Translations under genes and position numbers: made by a program
In this document: piece by piece, positions 36,742-45,052 of the stretch
Numbering within the stretch: the stretch's first letter is position 1
Layout of the letters: every line of letters begins with the position of its first letter
DNA from: Mycolicibacterium sp. CBMA 247
GTDB taxonomy: Bacteria > Actinomycetota > Actinomycetes > Mycobacteriales > Mycobacteriaceae
Direction of reading: 5' to 3'
NCBI RefSeq assembly: GCF_009729095.1
Contig: NZ_VTGX01000001.1
Span: 1,550,001-1,614,000, forward strand
Length of the DNA: 64,000 bases
Notes under the pieces: generated by a model
What the model saw: only the letters and a program-made list of their open reading frames with translations
Database searches by the model: none
Told to the model about the DNA's origin: nothing

Positions 36742-37611
36742 ATGAGCAAGAACCCGCTGCGCCGGCTGTCCGAGCAGCTGCTGCTGACCAGCATGCGTCC
36801 GCCGCTGACCGAACGGCTGCAGGCCCGGGGCGATATCGACGTCGCCGGCAAGCGCATCCTGCTGACCGGCGCCTCCTCGGGCATCGGTGAGGCCGCGGCC
36901 GAGAAGTTCGCCGCCCGGGGAGCCACCGTGGTCGCGGTGGCCCGCCGCCAGGAACTGCTCGACGACCTCGTCGGGCGGATCACCGCGAAAGGCGGCGACG
37001 CCCGCGCGTACGCGGTGGACCTGTCCGACATGGACGCGATCGACGAACTGGTCGCCACCGTGGAACGCGATCTCGGCGGCGTCGACATCCTGATCAACAA
37101 CGCCGGCCGGTCCATCCGGCGCCCGCTGGCCGAATCGCTGGAACGCTGGCACGACGTCGAGCGCACCATGACGCTCAACTACTACTCACCGCTGCGGCTC
37201 ATCCGCGGGCTGGCCCCGGGCATGCGCGAACGCCGCGACGGGCACATCATCAACGTCGCCACCTGGGGCGTGATGAACGAATCCTCCCCGCTGTTCGCGG
37301 TGTACAACGCGTCCAAGGCCGCCCTGGCCGCGGTCAGCCGGGTCATCGAAACCGAATGGGCCTCCGTCGGCGTGCACTCGACGACGCTGTACTACCCGCT
37401 GGTGAAGACCCCGATGATCGCCCCCACCCGGGCCTACGACGGGCTGCCGGGGCTGTCGGCCGCCGAGGCCGCGGACTGGATGCTGACCGCGGCGCGCACC
37501 CGCCCGGTGCAGATCGCGCCGCGGATGGCCGTGACGGCCAAGGCGCTCAACACCGTGGCACCAGGGCTGGTCGACGCGGTGATGAAACGGCAACGGGTGC
37601 AGCCGGTCTGA
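36742..37611 (+). CDS. Short-chain dehydrogenase (Rv0547c equivalent)
   Basis: This 289-residue SDR has cofactor motif TGASSGIGEAAAEKFA (near residue 44), NNAGRSI near residue 119 and the catalytic YNASK segment near residue 191. The N-terminal 30 residues (MSKNPLRRLSEQLLLTSMRPP) could be an amphipathic membrane-associating segment. From memory it corresponds to M. tuberculosis Rv0547c, the menB neighbour. The stop is 1 bp from the end of the convergent deacetylase-like gene. The substrate is unknown; a lipid or quinone role is plausible from neighbours only. Confidence 0.87.
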   Translation: MSKNPLRRLSEQLLLTSMRPPLTERLQARGDIDVAGKRILLTGASSGIGEAAAEKFAARGATVVAVARRQELLDDLVGRITAKGGDARAYAVDLSDMDAIDELVATVERDLGGVDILINNAGRSIRRPLAESLERWHDVERTMTLNYYSPLRLIRGLAPGMRERRDGHIINVATWGVMNESSPLFAVYNASKAALAAVSRVIETEWASVGVHSTTLYYPLVKTPMIAPTRAYDGLPGLSAAEAADWMLTAARTRPVQIAPRMAVTAKALNTVAPGLVDAVMKRQRVQPV

Positions 37612-38463
37612 TCACGGCCTGGTGATACTCCGCGGCTGGAGTCCGAGCGAGCGCACATGCTCGGCGATGGTCCCGAGGTTCGTGGTCCACACATCGGTGT
37701 GCTCGGTCACGTAGCGCATGAGGTCGTCGAGTTCGGCTGCCCGCGAAGCCCGTCCGGACAGGAAGGGGTGATTGGTCAGCACCCAGCAGGCTCCGGCACG
37801 GCGCAGTGCGTCGAATTCCAACTGCCAGAGTTCCCGGGCTTTTCGGGGGCTTTCGATCAGACCGGATCCTGAGATGTCAGGCAGATAGCAGTACTGCTCC
37901 CAGTCGTCGAGCGCCCACTGGATCGGGATCTCGACCAGCGAGGTATCGCCGACAGCCAGCTCATAGGGGCAATCGGCGTCCATCAGGCTGGAGTCGTACA
38001 AGAATCCGCGTTCGGCCAACAGCGACGGGGTGTGCCAGGACAGGTCCCACATCGGCGCGCGGTAGCCGACCGGCCGTACCCCGGCCACCTCCGCCAGCGC
38101 CTCCAGCCCACGGTCCAGCGCGACGATCTCCTCCTGCAGCGTCAGCGCCGTCGGCTGCTCGTGCAGGTAACCGTGGTGGGCGATCTCGTGCCCGGCCGCC
38201 ACGATCGCGCGCACCGCGTCGGGGTACCGGTGCGCGGTATGGCCGGGGACGAAGAACGTCGACGGAATCTGGTGGCGCTCCAGCAGATCCAGGATCCGGG
38301 GAATGCCGACCAGCGGCCCGTAAGCCTGGTGGGACATCACGCTCATCCGCGCCGCGACACCCACTTCGCTCTTGTCGCCCCACAGCACCGCCGACTCGGC
38401 ATCCACATCGAATGTGAAAGCCGCGGCCGCGATTTTGCCTTCCGGCCAAGAGAATTCAGCCAT
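37612..38463 (-). CDS. Polysaccharide deacetylase (NodB-fold) family protein, PuuE/HpPgdA type
   Basis: This 283-residue NodB-fold hydrolase has the metal-binding motif FTFDVDAESAVLWG (residues 17-30) and the HxxxH pair in EIAHHGYLHEQPT (near residue 97), with PVGYRAPMWDLSWHTP and the catalytic TNHPFLSG segment. It lacks a signal peptide, so it is cytoplasmic. This subgroup contains the amidohydrolase-like PuuE and H. pylori PgdA types, and often acts on small N-substituted molecules. It overlaps the upstream ureohydrolase gene by 8 bp, so a role in the same amine pathway is likely. Confidence 0.85.
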   Translation of the reverse strand: MAEFSWPEGKIAAAAFTFDVDAESAVLWGDKSEVGVAARMSVMSHQAYGPLVGIPRILDLLERHQIPSTFFVPGHTAHRYPDAVRAIVAAGHEIAHHGYLHEQPTALTLQEEIVALDRGLEALAEVAGVRPVGYRAPMWDLSWHTPSLLAERGFLYDSSLMDADCPYELAVGDTSLVEIPIQWALDDWEQYCYLPDISGSGLIESPRKARELWQLEFDALRRAGACWVLTNHPFLSGRASRAAELDDLMRYVTEHTDVWTTNLGTIAEHVRSLGLQPRSITRP

Positions 38464-39445
38464 TGTCGGCCATCAGTGTAACCAGTTCGTAAGCCAGATT
38501 GGCCCCTGCCACGGCGGTCACGTCACCACTGTCGTAGGCCGGCGCCACCTCCACCACGTCGGCGCCGACGATCCGCAGCCCGCGCATGGCCCGCAGCACC
38601 GCGACCAGTTCTCGGCTTGTCATCCCGCCGATCTCGGGGGTGCCGGTGCCCGGCGCGAAGGCCGGGTCCAGCACGTCGATGTCGATCGACACGTACACCG
38701 GGTGCTCCCCCACCCGCTCGCGAATCCGCTCGATGACACCGTCCACGCCGATACGGTCGATGTCTCGGCAGTGCACCACGGTGAACCCCAGTGACTCGTC
38801 GTCGAGCAGGTCGGCCCGGTCGTAGAGCGAGCCGCGGATGCCGATGTGCGCGGAGCGGTCCTTGACCAGCAGGCCCTGTTCGGAGGCTCGGCGGAACGGG
38901 GTGCCGTGCGTGCAGGGCGCACCGAAGTAGGTGTCCCAGGTGTCGAGATGCGCATCGAAGTGCACCAACGCCACCGGGCCGTGCACCGCGTGCATCGCCT
39001 GCAGGGCCGGCAGCGCGATGGTGTGGTCCCCACCGAGAAGCACCACCCGCTTCTGCGGCGTGGTCAGCAGACCGGCGATACCCTCACGAATCTGATCCAC
39101 CGCCGCGCCGATGTCGAACGGATTGGCCGCGATATCGCCGGCATCGACCACCTGCGCCTGCGCGAACGGGCTCACGTCCAGCACCGGGTGGTACGGCTTG
39201 AGCAGACGCGAGGCCTGACGGATCGCGGCCGGGCCGAACCGGGCACCCGGCCGGTAGGTGACGCCCGTGTCGAACGGCACCCCGACCACGGCGATGTCGT
39301 AGTCGGAGACCTCGTGGCGCTGCGGCAGCCGGGCGAACGTGGCGATACCGGCATACCGCGGCACCGCCATCGCATCGATCTGACCGATATTGCCCGTCTC
39401 CGACCGCACGTACGGCTGGCCTGTCACCTGATTCCCTTCCGTCAT
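38456..39445 (-). CDS. speB: Agmatinase/ureohydrolase family protein (SpeB-like)
   Basis: This 329-residue Mn-dependent ureohydrolase has metal-ligand motifs LLGGDHTIALP (His near residue 138), HFDAHLDTWDTYFG (near residue 161) and YVSIDIDVLDPAFAPGTGTPE (near residue 246). The family removes urea from agmatine, guanidinobutyrate, guanidinopropionate or similar. PGARFGPAAIR near residue 66 is typical of agmatinases. It is part of a minus-strand run from the APC permease through two SDR genes, divergent from a PucR regulator. This suggests guanidine/polyamine catabolism with an as yet unassigned substrate. Confidence 0.88.
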   Translation of the reverse strand: MTEGNQVTGQPYVRSETGNIGQIDAMAVPRYAGIATFARLPQRHEVSDYDIAVVGVPFDTGVTYRPGARFGPAAIRQASRLLKPYHPVLDVSPFAQAQVVDAGDIAANPFDIGAAVDQIREGIAGLLTTPQKRVVLLGGDHTIALPALQAMHAVHGPVALVHFDAHLDTWDTYFGAPCTHGTPFRRASEQGLLVKDRSAHIGIRGSLYDRADLLDDESLGFTVVHCRDIDRIGVDGVIERIRERVGEHPVYVSIDIDVLDPAFAPGTGTPEIGGMTSRELVAVLRAMRGLRIVGADVVEVAPAYDSGDVTAVAGANLAYELVTLMADNG

Positions 39446-39449
39446 GACT

Positions 39450-40211
39450 TCATGCTCTCGTCCTGGTCGACCCGCCGTTGCAGGCGATCACCTGCCCGAC
39501 GACCGCCGACATCTCGAAGTCGGCCAAGAACTGCACCGCGGCCGCGATCTCATCAACAGAACCGATGCGGCCCAACGGAATCGACTCGGCGTAGCGGGCG
39601 TGCATGTCGGTCAGCGTGATGCCGGCGGCATCGGCGTCGACCTGCAGCTGCGGGGTGTCGGTCACCCCCGGCGCCACCGCGTTGACGATGATCCCCTCCG
39701 GCGCCAACTCCCGCCCCAGGGTCTTGACCAACGCGATCAGCCCGGCCTTGGACGCCGCGTAGGCCGTGGCCTCGGGCCAGCCGGTGACGCCCCATTCGCT
39801 GGAGATCACCACGATGCGACCCGCGCCGGCCCGGCGCATGTGCGGTAGAACCGCCTGCACCAGATGAAACGTGCCACCCAGGTTGGTGTCGATGACCCGC
39901 CACCAGTCCGCCTCGTCGTGCTCGAGCAGCGGGGCCATGGTCATGTAGGCGTGGTTGGCGACCAGCACGTCGAGCCGGCCCGCCGCGTCCGCCACGGCGT
40001 CGGCGATCTGACCACAGGTGCCCGGATCACAGACGTCCCCGGGGACGGCCAGGCCGCCGATCTCGGCGGCCAGCGCATCCAGAGCAGCACTGCCACGAAT
40101 ATCGTTGACCGCCACCGTCGCTCCCGAGGCAGCCAGCCGGCGCGCATGTGCGGCGCCCATACCCTGTGCGGCACCGGTGACCAACACGACCCGGCCCTGT
40201 AGCGAGCTCAT
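39450..40211 (-). CDS. Short-chain dehydrogenase, amine cluster (1)
   Basis: This 253-residue classical SDR has cofactor motif VTGAAQGMGAAHARRL (residues 11-26), ANHAYM replacing the usual NNAG, and catalytic YAASKAG near residue 151. It sits 4 bp upstream of the ureohydrolase start and overlaps the next SDR by 4 bp. Two consecutive SDRs in an amine-catabolism operon suggest oxidation of a hydroxyl group on the substrate. Identity is only at family level. Confidence 0.85.
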   Translation of the reverse strand: MSSLQGRVVLVTGAAQGMGAAHARRLAASGATVAVNDIRGSAALDALAAEIGGLAVPGDVCDPGTCGQIADAVADAAGRLDVLVANHAYMTMAPLLEHDEADWWRVIDTNLGGTFHLVQAVLPHMRRAGAGRIVVISSEWGVTGWPEATAYAASKAGLIALVKTLGRELAPEGIIVNAVAPGVTDTPQLQVDADAAGITLTDMHARYAESIPLGRIGSVDEIAAAVQFLADFEMSAVVGQVIACNGGSTRTRA

Positions 40212-40906
40212 ATCACCGCTCCCGCGTTCACGTTGACGACGTCACCGGTGCTGAAGGTGGCGTCGCACACCAGGTATTGCACGCAGCGCGCCACCTCGGC
40301 GGGTGTGACCAGCCGACCCAACGGCAGCGTGGCCAGATAATCGGCTGCGCGCCAGGGGGAATCGTCGGCCAGGAGTGGGGTGTCGGTGGGCCCGGGAGCC
40401 ACCGCGTTCACCCGCACACCGCGATCGGCGACCTCGGCGGCCAGGCTGCGCACCAGACCGAGGATGGCACCTTTGGCCGCCGCGTAGTGGGCGTCATGAT
40501 CGCCGCCGCCGACCGCGAGTTCACTGGCCACCGCGACCACCGCACCCGAGCCCCGCGCGAGCATGTCGGGCAGGCAGGCGCGGGCAGCATGGAACAGGCC
40601 GCCGACGTGCACCCGCAGCATGCGCTGCCACGCCTGGGTGCTGATCTGGCTCACCGGAGCCATTTCGTAGTGGCCCGCCGAGGTGACCAGTGCGGCGATC
40701 GGGCCGAGTTCGGTGCGGATCTCGTTGACCGCGCCGGCCACCGCGGCACCGTCAGAAACATCCACTGCGACAGCATGATCCGCCTGGGTCGCACCCGACA
40801 GATCGAGCGTGCCGATGACGTAGCCGCGGTTCCGCAGGGCGGCGACCACGGCGGCGCCGATTCCGCTGGCGCCACCGGAGACGACCGCGACGGGTGCCTC
40901 ACTCAT
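40208..40906 (-). CDS. Short-chain dehydrogenase, amine cluster (2)
   Basis: This 232-residue SDR has cofactor motif VSGGASGIGAAVVAAL (residues 9-24), an active-site Ser region (VAVASELAVGG) and catalytic YAAAKGA near residue 142. It overlaps its SDR neighbour by 4 bp downstream and the permease gene by 8 bp upstream, so all are co-translated. The substrate is unknown. It is shorter than its neighbour and only distantly similar, so the pair are not a recent duplication. Confidence 0.85.
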   Translation of the reverse strand: MSEAPVAVVSGGASGIGAAVVAALRNRGYVIGTLDLSGATQADHAVAVDVSDGAAVAGAVNEIRTELGPIAALVTSAGHYEMAPVSQISTQAWQRMLRVHVGGLFHAARACLPDMLARGSGAVVAVASELAVGGGDHDAHYAAAKGAILGLVRSLAAEVADRGVRVNAVAPGPTDTPLLADDSPWRAADYLATLPLGRLVTPAEVARCVQYLVCDATFSTGDVVNVNAGAVI

Positions 40907-42404
40907 CGGCCGTCACCTTCTCGGCGCATTCGTCGCTGCGTTCATCGAGCGCCTCGGCCTCGTCGATCACCGCGGCATTCGCGATGCGGTGCCGCACACT
41001 GAGCAGGACGGCCAGGCCGATCACTCCTAGCACCGCAACCCCGATCCATACCGACCAGTCCAGGTAGCGCTGCTCGAAAACCGGGCGCGGCCAAGCGATG
41101 TTGAGCGTCTGCAGGATGGCCCACACTGCGGCCACCACCGCGACCGGAACCGTTGCCCGGCCCAGGCTGAAGGTTCCGTGGTTCCAACTCCGGCGCGCCA
41201 ACACCACGACGAATCCGATCAACGGGAACAGGAAGGCCAGATAGAAGCCGCCGGCGGTGAAATTGACCATGAGCGAATAGATGTCGCCGGCCACGATGCT
41301 GAGCAGGAACAACGCGCCACCGACCACCGTGGTGACCAGGATGGCCAGCACCGGGATGCGGGCGTTGCCTCGCAGCCGGGCCAGCGCGGCCGAGGCCGGC
41401 AGCGCACCGTCGCGGGCGTAGGCCCAGATCACCCGCGACGCCGAGGTCTGCAGGGCCAGGAAGCTGGCCAGGAACCCGATCACGAACAGCACCTCGACGG
41501 GTTTGGCGATGCCGTGTCCCAGTGCGGCGGTGAGGGTTTCATACACCGGGTCGGCCACCGAACCGGCCACCACCGCGTCCAGGTCGGGGATCGCAAGGAT
41601 GATCGCCAGGCTCGAGTACGCCACCACCAACGCGATGAACGCCAGCGAGAAGAGCACCGCCTTGGGCAGATCACGGCGAGGCTCGTGCACCTCCTCGGCG
41701 ATCGCACCCGCACTTTCGAACCCGACGAACGAGAACCCGATGAACGCGACCGCGATCAGGAACGGCCCGCTCAGATAACTCCAGGTGTCCACCTCGGGGC
41801 CGCCACCGCCGAACAGCACCGAAAACGAGTTGTTGCGGTGGAACAGCAGCAGCCAGGTGCCCAGCCCGATCGAACCGATCACCTCGGCCACGATGCTGGC
41901 GGTCATGAACACCTTGAGCGCACCGCGTCCGATCAGGTTGATCGCCGTCCCGCCGAGCAGGATCACCAGCGCGATGACCGCCCGCAGGCTCCCAGATGGG
42001 GATTCAACCCCGGCGATGTTGGCCACGAACCCGGCGGCCCCGAGCGCCACGGTGGCCATCGCGATCACCAGTGTCCACATGTAGACCCAGCCGGCGAACC
42101 AGCCGTAGGACGTGCCGAGCAACCGCCGTGACCACTGGTAGATGGAACCCTCCAATGGCCAGCGCGACACCAGCATCGCGAAAACCAGGGCGACCAGCAG
42201 CTGCCCGCCGAACACCAGCGCGAAGCCCCACCAGAAGCTCGGGCCGGCCGCGGCCAGTGCGAGGCCGAAGATGCCGTAGAGCGCGACGATCGGCGAGATG
42301 AACGCGAAGGCGAACGCGAACGCCGACCAAAGCGAGAACTCGCGGCGCAGAACCTGCGATCCGTCGGTATCGGGCTCGGGCAACGAGATCGGCGATGCAG
42401 TCAT
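40899..42404 (-). CDS. APC-superfamily permease, amine cluster
   Basis: This 501-residue transporter has about 12 membrane segments. The N-terminal segment has FISPIVALYGIFGLALAAAGP, and the conserved loop FSFVGFESAGAIAEEVHEPRRDLPKA lies near residue 225, typical of APC amino acid/polyamine permeases. The C-terminal tail is charged (DEAEALDERSDECAEKVTADE). It leads a minus-strand operon with two SDR genes, ureohydrolase and deacetylase and is divergent from PucR across 165 bp. The likely cargo is a guanidino or amine compound. Confidence 0.9.
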   Translation of the reverse strand: MTASPISLPEPDTDGSQVLRREFSLWSAFAFAFAFISPIVALYGIFGLALAAAGPSFWWGFALVFGGQLLVALVFAMLVSRWPLEGSIYQWSRRLLGTSYGWFAGWVYMWTLVIAMATVALGAAGFVANIAGVESPSGSLRAVIALVILLGGTAINLIGRGALKVFMTASIVAEVIGSIGLGTWLLLFHRNNSFSVLFGGGGPEVDTWSYLSGPFLIAVAFIGFSFVGFESAGAIAEEVHEPRRDLPKAVLFSLAFIALVVAYSSLAIILAIPDLDAVVAGSVADPVYETLTAALGHGIAKPVEVLFVIGFLASFLALQTSASRVIWAYARDGALPASAALARLRGNARIPVLAILVTTVVGGALFLLSIVAGDIYSLMVNFTAGGFYLAFLFPLIGFVVVLARRSWNHGTFSLGRATVPVAVVAAVWAILQTLNIAWPRPVFEQRYLDWSVWIGVAVLGVIGLAVLLSVRHRIANAAVIDEAEALDERSDECAEKVTADE

Positions 42405-42569
42405 CGTGTGCTCCCTCTGACGTTGTTGGAGGAACTATCACGCCGCTGTGGTGCAACCGCCAAGCGCTGGCCGCGAACACGCTGCAAACCCACCGTCGCA
42501 CCGCTCCCGCATTGGAGGATCCGACAACGGCCGACGACGCGGGCATGACGACGGCGTTACGCTCATCCC

Positions 42570-43946
42570 ATGTCGGAGCGCAACGACGTCGTACCGACAC
42601 TGCGCGATCTGCTGGAGTCCCATCGGGGTCTGCTCATCCCCGACGAACACACGGGTGACCTGGACCGCACGATCAGTTGGGTCCACACCACCGAGTTGCG
42701 GGACCCGTCGCGGTATCTGCACGGTGGCGAGCTGGTCTGCACGGTGGGCATCAGCCTGCAGACCGCCCACGACTGCGCGACGTTCGTCGAGTCGTTGACC
42801 CGGGCGGGCGCGGCCGGGCTTTGTTTCGGCGTCGGCGATGTGCACGACACCGTTCCTCTCGCGCTGATCACCTCGGCCACCCGCCACGGCCTGCCGATCC
42901 TCATCGCCCCGCCGAATGTGCCGTTCTCCTCGGTGAGCCGCTATGTCGCCGACTTCCAGTTTGGCGGCGAGATTGCGGTCGCACGGGCCACCAATTCCCT
43001 TATGCCCGAATTGCTTTCGTCACAGCGGCGGCGCGAGTCGGTGCGCCAACTGCTCGACCGGGCCGGCGAGGTGTTTGGTTGCTACTTCCTGCTGGACCCC
43101 GATGGCGCACCGGAGGGCACCGGCGCCGCCGTGATGGTCAACGGACTGGGGACTCTGGCCTGGGTCGGTAGCGGTGATCCGCCCGAGACCGCGGTGCTCG
43201 AACTGATCGCGCGATTCGTCCAGGCCTCCCAGGGCGAACGCGACATCGAATCCGCGCTCGCCCGCGAACGGGTCGGGCAGCTGCTGTCGCTGATCGAGCG
43301 GCGCATGCTGCTGCCGGACGCGCTCAATCAGTTGTTGGACTGGCCGGGGCTGGCCGCAACCGAGCTGACCTGCTCGGCCTGGCCCGCCGGGGCGGGTGCC
43401 GTGCTGTCGATCGCGTTTCCCGATGCATTGGTCGGCGATGCGCCTGAGGTGTGCCTGGTGCTTGAGGCCGGCGCGCGCACTCAGACCGCCGCCGAACTCT
43501 CGCTTCCCTCGGGGCACGCTGCGGGCGCACCGCTCGCCGAACTCGGGGCGGCGATCACCCAGGCCCGCATCGCCCTGGGTCTGGCCCAACAGCACGGCGG
43601 CAGCATCGGCCCTGATCAGCTGAGTACGTTCGACAGCCTGCTCGAGGGGTTGCCCCTGAACCGGTTGGCCCCGTTCAAGAGCCAACTCATCGACCCGCTC
43701 GAGAGCCTCGACAACGACCGGGGCACCCAGCACGTACGGACCCTGCGTGCCTTCCTCGCCACGAACGGCTCACTCATCGACACCGCTCGCGAGCTGTTCC
43801 TGCACACCAACACGGTGCGACACCGGCTGGGCCGCATCCACGAGATAACCGGGCGTAACCCGATGAGTTTCGAGGACCAGGCGGCATTCGCCATCGGGTT
43901 GCGCGCCAGTGACCGCGCCCGCCGGATGCCGGGGCGCCCCGACTGA
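42570..43946 (+). CDS. PucR-family transcriptional regulator
   Basis: This 458-residue regulator has an N-terminal PucR-like ligand domain (residues 1-130, with LIPDEHTGDLDRTISWVHTT and GISLQTAHDCATFVESL), a middle GGDEF-like region, and a C-terminal HTH_30 domain (LRAFLATNGSLIDTARELFL, NTVRHRLGRIHEITGRNP). PucR/CdaR proteins typically activate purine or amine catabolic operons. It is divergent from the permease-SDR-SDR-ureohydrolase-deacetylase run, the standard position for its controller. The 165-bp intergenic region holds the presumed operator, which I could not resolve by eye. Confidence 0.9.
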   Translation: MSERNDVVPTLRDLLESHRGLLIPDEHTGDLDRTISWVHTTELRDPSRYLHGGELVCTVGISLQTAHDCATFVESLTRAGAAGLCFGVGDVHDTVPLALITSATRHGLPILIAPPNVPFSSVSRYVADFQFGGEIAVARATNSLMPELLSSQRRRESVRQLLDRAGEVFGCYFLLDPDGAPEGTGAAVMVNGLGTLAWVGSGDPPETAVLELIARFVQASQGERDIESALARERVGQLLSLIERRMLLPDALNQLLDWPGLAATELTCSAWPAGAGAVLSIAFPDALVGDAPEVCLVLEAGARTQTAAELSLPSGHAAGAPLAELGAAITQARIALGLAQQHGGSIGPDQLSTFDSLLEGLPLNRLAPFKSQLIDPLESLDNDRGTQHVRTLRAFLATNGSLIDTARELFLHTNTVRHRLGRIHEITGRNPMSFEDQAAFAIGLRASDRARRMPGRPD

Positions 43947-43994
43947 CCCGTGTCGCGGATTCGCCCGGGCACCCGACGGTGGTAGACAAAGGCT

Positions 43995-44378
43995 ATGGAA
44001 ATCCTGGCCAGCCGGATGTTGATCCGGCCGGTCGACTATCCGAAGTCGGTGGAGTTCTACCGCGACGGGATCGGTCTGGCCATCGCCCGCGAATACGGTG
44101 CCGGCACAGTCTTTTACGCCGGGCAGTCACTGATCGAGTTGGCCGGTCATCACAGCCCCACCGAATCCGGGGTGTTCCCCGGAGCCCTGTGGCTGCAGGT
44201 GCGTGACGTCTACGCCACCCAGCACGAACTGGAAAGCCGCGGCGTGGCGATCGCCCGGGCAGCGGCCCAGGAGCCGTGGGGTCTGCATGAGATGCACGTG
44301 ACCGACCCCGACGGGATCACCCTGATTTTCGTGCAGGTCCCAGAAACCCATCCACTGCGCCGGGACACCCGGCAATAA
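43995..44378 (+). CDS. VOC/glyoxalase-family protein (Rv0546c equivalent)
   Basis: This 127-residue vicinal oxygen chelate protein begins MEILASRMLIRPVDYPKSVEFY and has the ELAGHHS and LHEMHVTDPDGITLIFVQ blocks with metal-ligand candidates Glu and His. It is a two-motif half-fold unit and probably works as a dimer; reactions in this family range from glyoxalase to dioxygenase. It corresponds to M. tuberculosis Rv0546c, next to the pitA block. A strong bidirectional terminator starts at its stop codon. Confidence 0.87.
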   Translation: MEILASRMLIRPVDYPKSVEFYRDGIGLAIAREYGAGTVFYAGQSLIELAGHHSPTESGVFPGALWLQVRDVYATQHELESRGVAIARAAAQEPWGLHEMHVTDPDGITLIFVQVPETHPLRRDTRQ

Positions 44379-44415
44379 GAAATCCCCAGCCCATTGAACT
44401 GGGCCGGGGATTTCT
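44378..44415. terminator. Bidirectional terminator between VOC gene and DUF3349 gene
   Basis: Arms of 16 bases, AGAAATCCCC-x-GCCCA (44378-44393) and its complement (44400-44415), pair with one mismatch around a 6-base loop. Read on either strand, the stem ends in a run containing ATTTCT, so it can terminate both convergent genes. Confidence 0.8.
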
Positions 44416-44424
44416 CGAGTGAGG

Positions 44425-44733
44425 TCAGCGCACCGGTGTGGCCAGCGGCCAGCCGACCGAGGCGAGGCGCGAGGCGACCTGCTGGATCTCTTCGGGATTC
44501 GGTTCCTTCTCGATGATCGTGTGCACCGCGTCACGGATCTCGGCGTCGGTCACCGGAGTATCGCCGTCGTTCGCCCGCAGGATCGTCTGGGCGGCCTGAA
44601 CCACCTCGTCCTCGGACAGTGAACGCTTGAGCAGCGCCAACAGCGCGAAGTAGTCCTTCGGCGGCACACCCTCGGGGTAGCCCTTGTGCAGCCACCCCAG
44701 CACGTTGTCCATGTAACCCGCAGATTCGGTCAT
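44425..44733 (-). CDS. DUF3349 protein (Rv0543c equivalent)
   Basis: This 102-residue all-helical protein contains the DUF3349 block WLHKGYPEGVPPKDYFALLALL (residues 14-35) and ends VASRLASVGWPLATPVR. It matches M. tuberculosis Rv0543c. It follows the Rv0544c-type gene by 9 bp, downstream of pitA on the same strand. A paralogue lies at 46,572, upstream of menE, so two DUF3349 proteins flank pitA. Function unknown. Confidence 0.88.
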   Translation of the reverse strand: MTESAGYMDNVLGWLHKGYPEGVPPKDYFALLALLKRSLSEDEVVQAAQTILRANDGDTPVTDAEIRDAVHTIIEKEPNPEEIQQVASRLASVGWPLATPVR

Positions 44734-44742
44734 ATCGTCAGC

Positions 44743-45027
44743 TCACTTACCCGGGATGAAGGGGACGGGGTTGAATCCGAAGTGGTGAATGATCGTGGTC
44801 TTGGTGATCCAGAGGATCGCGATCATGATCACCGCGGCGACGAGGGCGAAAAGCAGCAGACCGAAGGCTTTCATCGCGGGATTGGGCGCCTGGACAGTGC
44901 CGTCCTCGTGCGTACCGCCGGCCCCGTTCGAGTACGCCACCAGACCGGTGGCGAACACCGCAGGCAGGCCGGCCCCGAGAATCAATCCCACGACAAGCAC
45001 CTTGAAGATGGATTCCAAATAGATCAT
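44743..45027 (-). CDS. Small membrane protein (Rv0544c equivalent)
   Basis: This 94-residue protein has two membrane segments: VLVVGLILGAGLPAVFATGLVAY (residues 10-32) and MKAFGLLLFALVAAVIMIAILWI (residues 53-75). It lies 25 bp downstream of pitA on the same strand and matches the Rv0544c position in M. tuberculosis. It is probably an accessory membrane protein of the phosphate transporter operon, but no function is established. Confidence 0.85.
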   Translation of the reverse strand: MIYLESIFKVLVVGLILGAGLPAVFATGLVAYSNGAGGTHEDGTVQAPNPAMKAFGLLLFALVAAVIMIAILWITKTTIIHHFGFNPVPFIPGK

Positions 45028-45052
45028 CAGCTGATTCCTTAGTTAAATCCGG

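Noticed and set aside
31482-43946. The idea that the broken PucR gene is a duplicate of the intact PucR at 42,570
   Set aside because: The C-terminal HTH segments differ (SRSAYYDRL type versus NTVRHRLGRIHEITGRNP), so they belong to different PucR subgroups.
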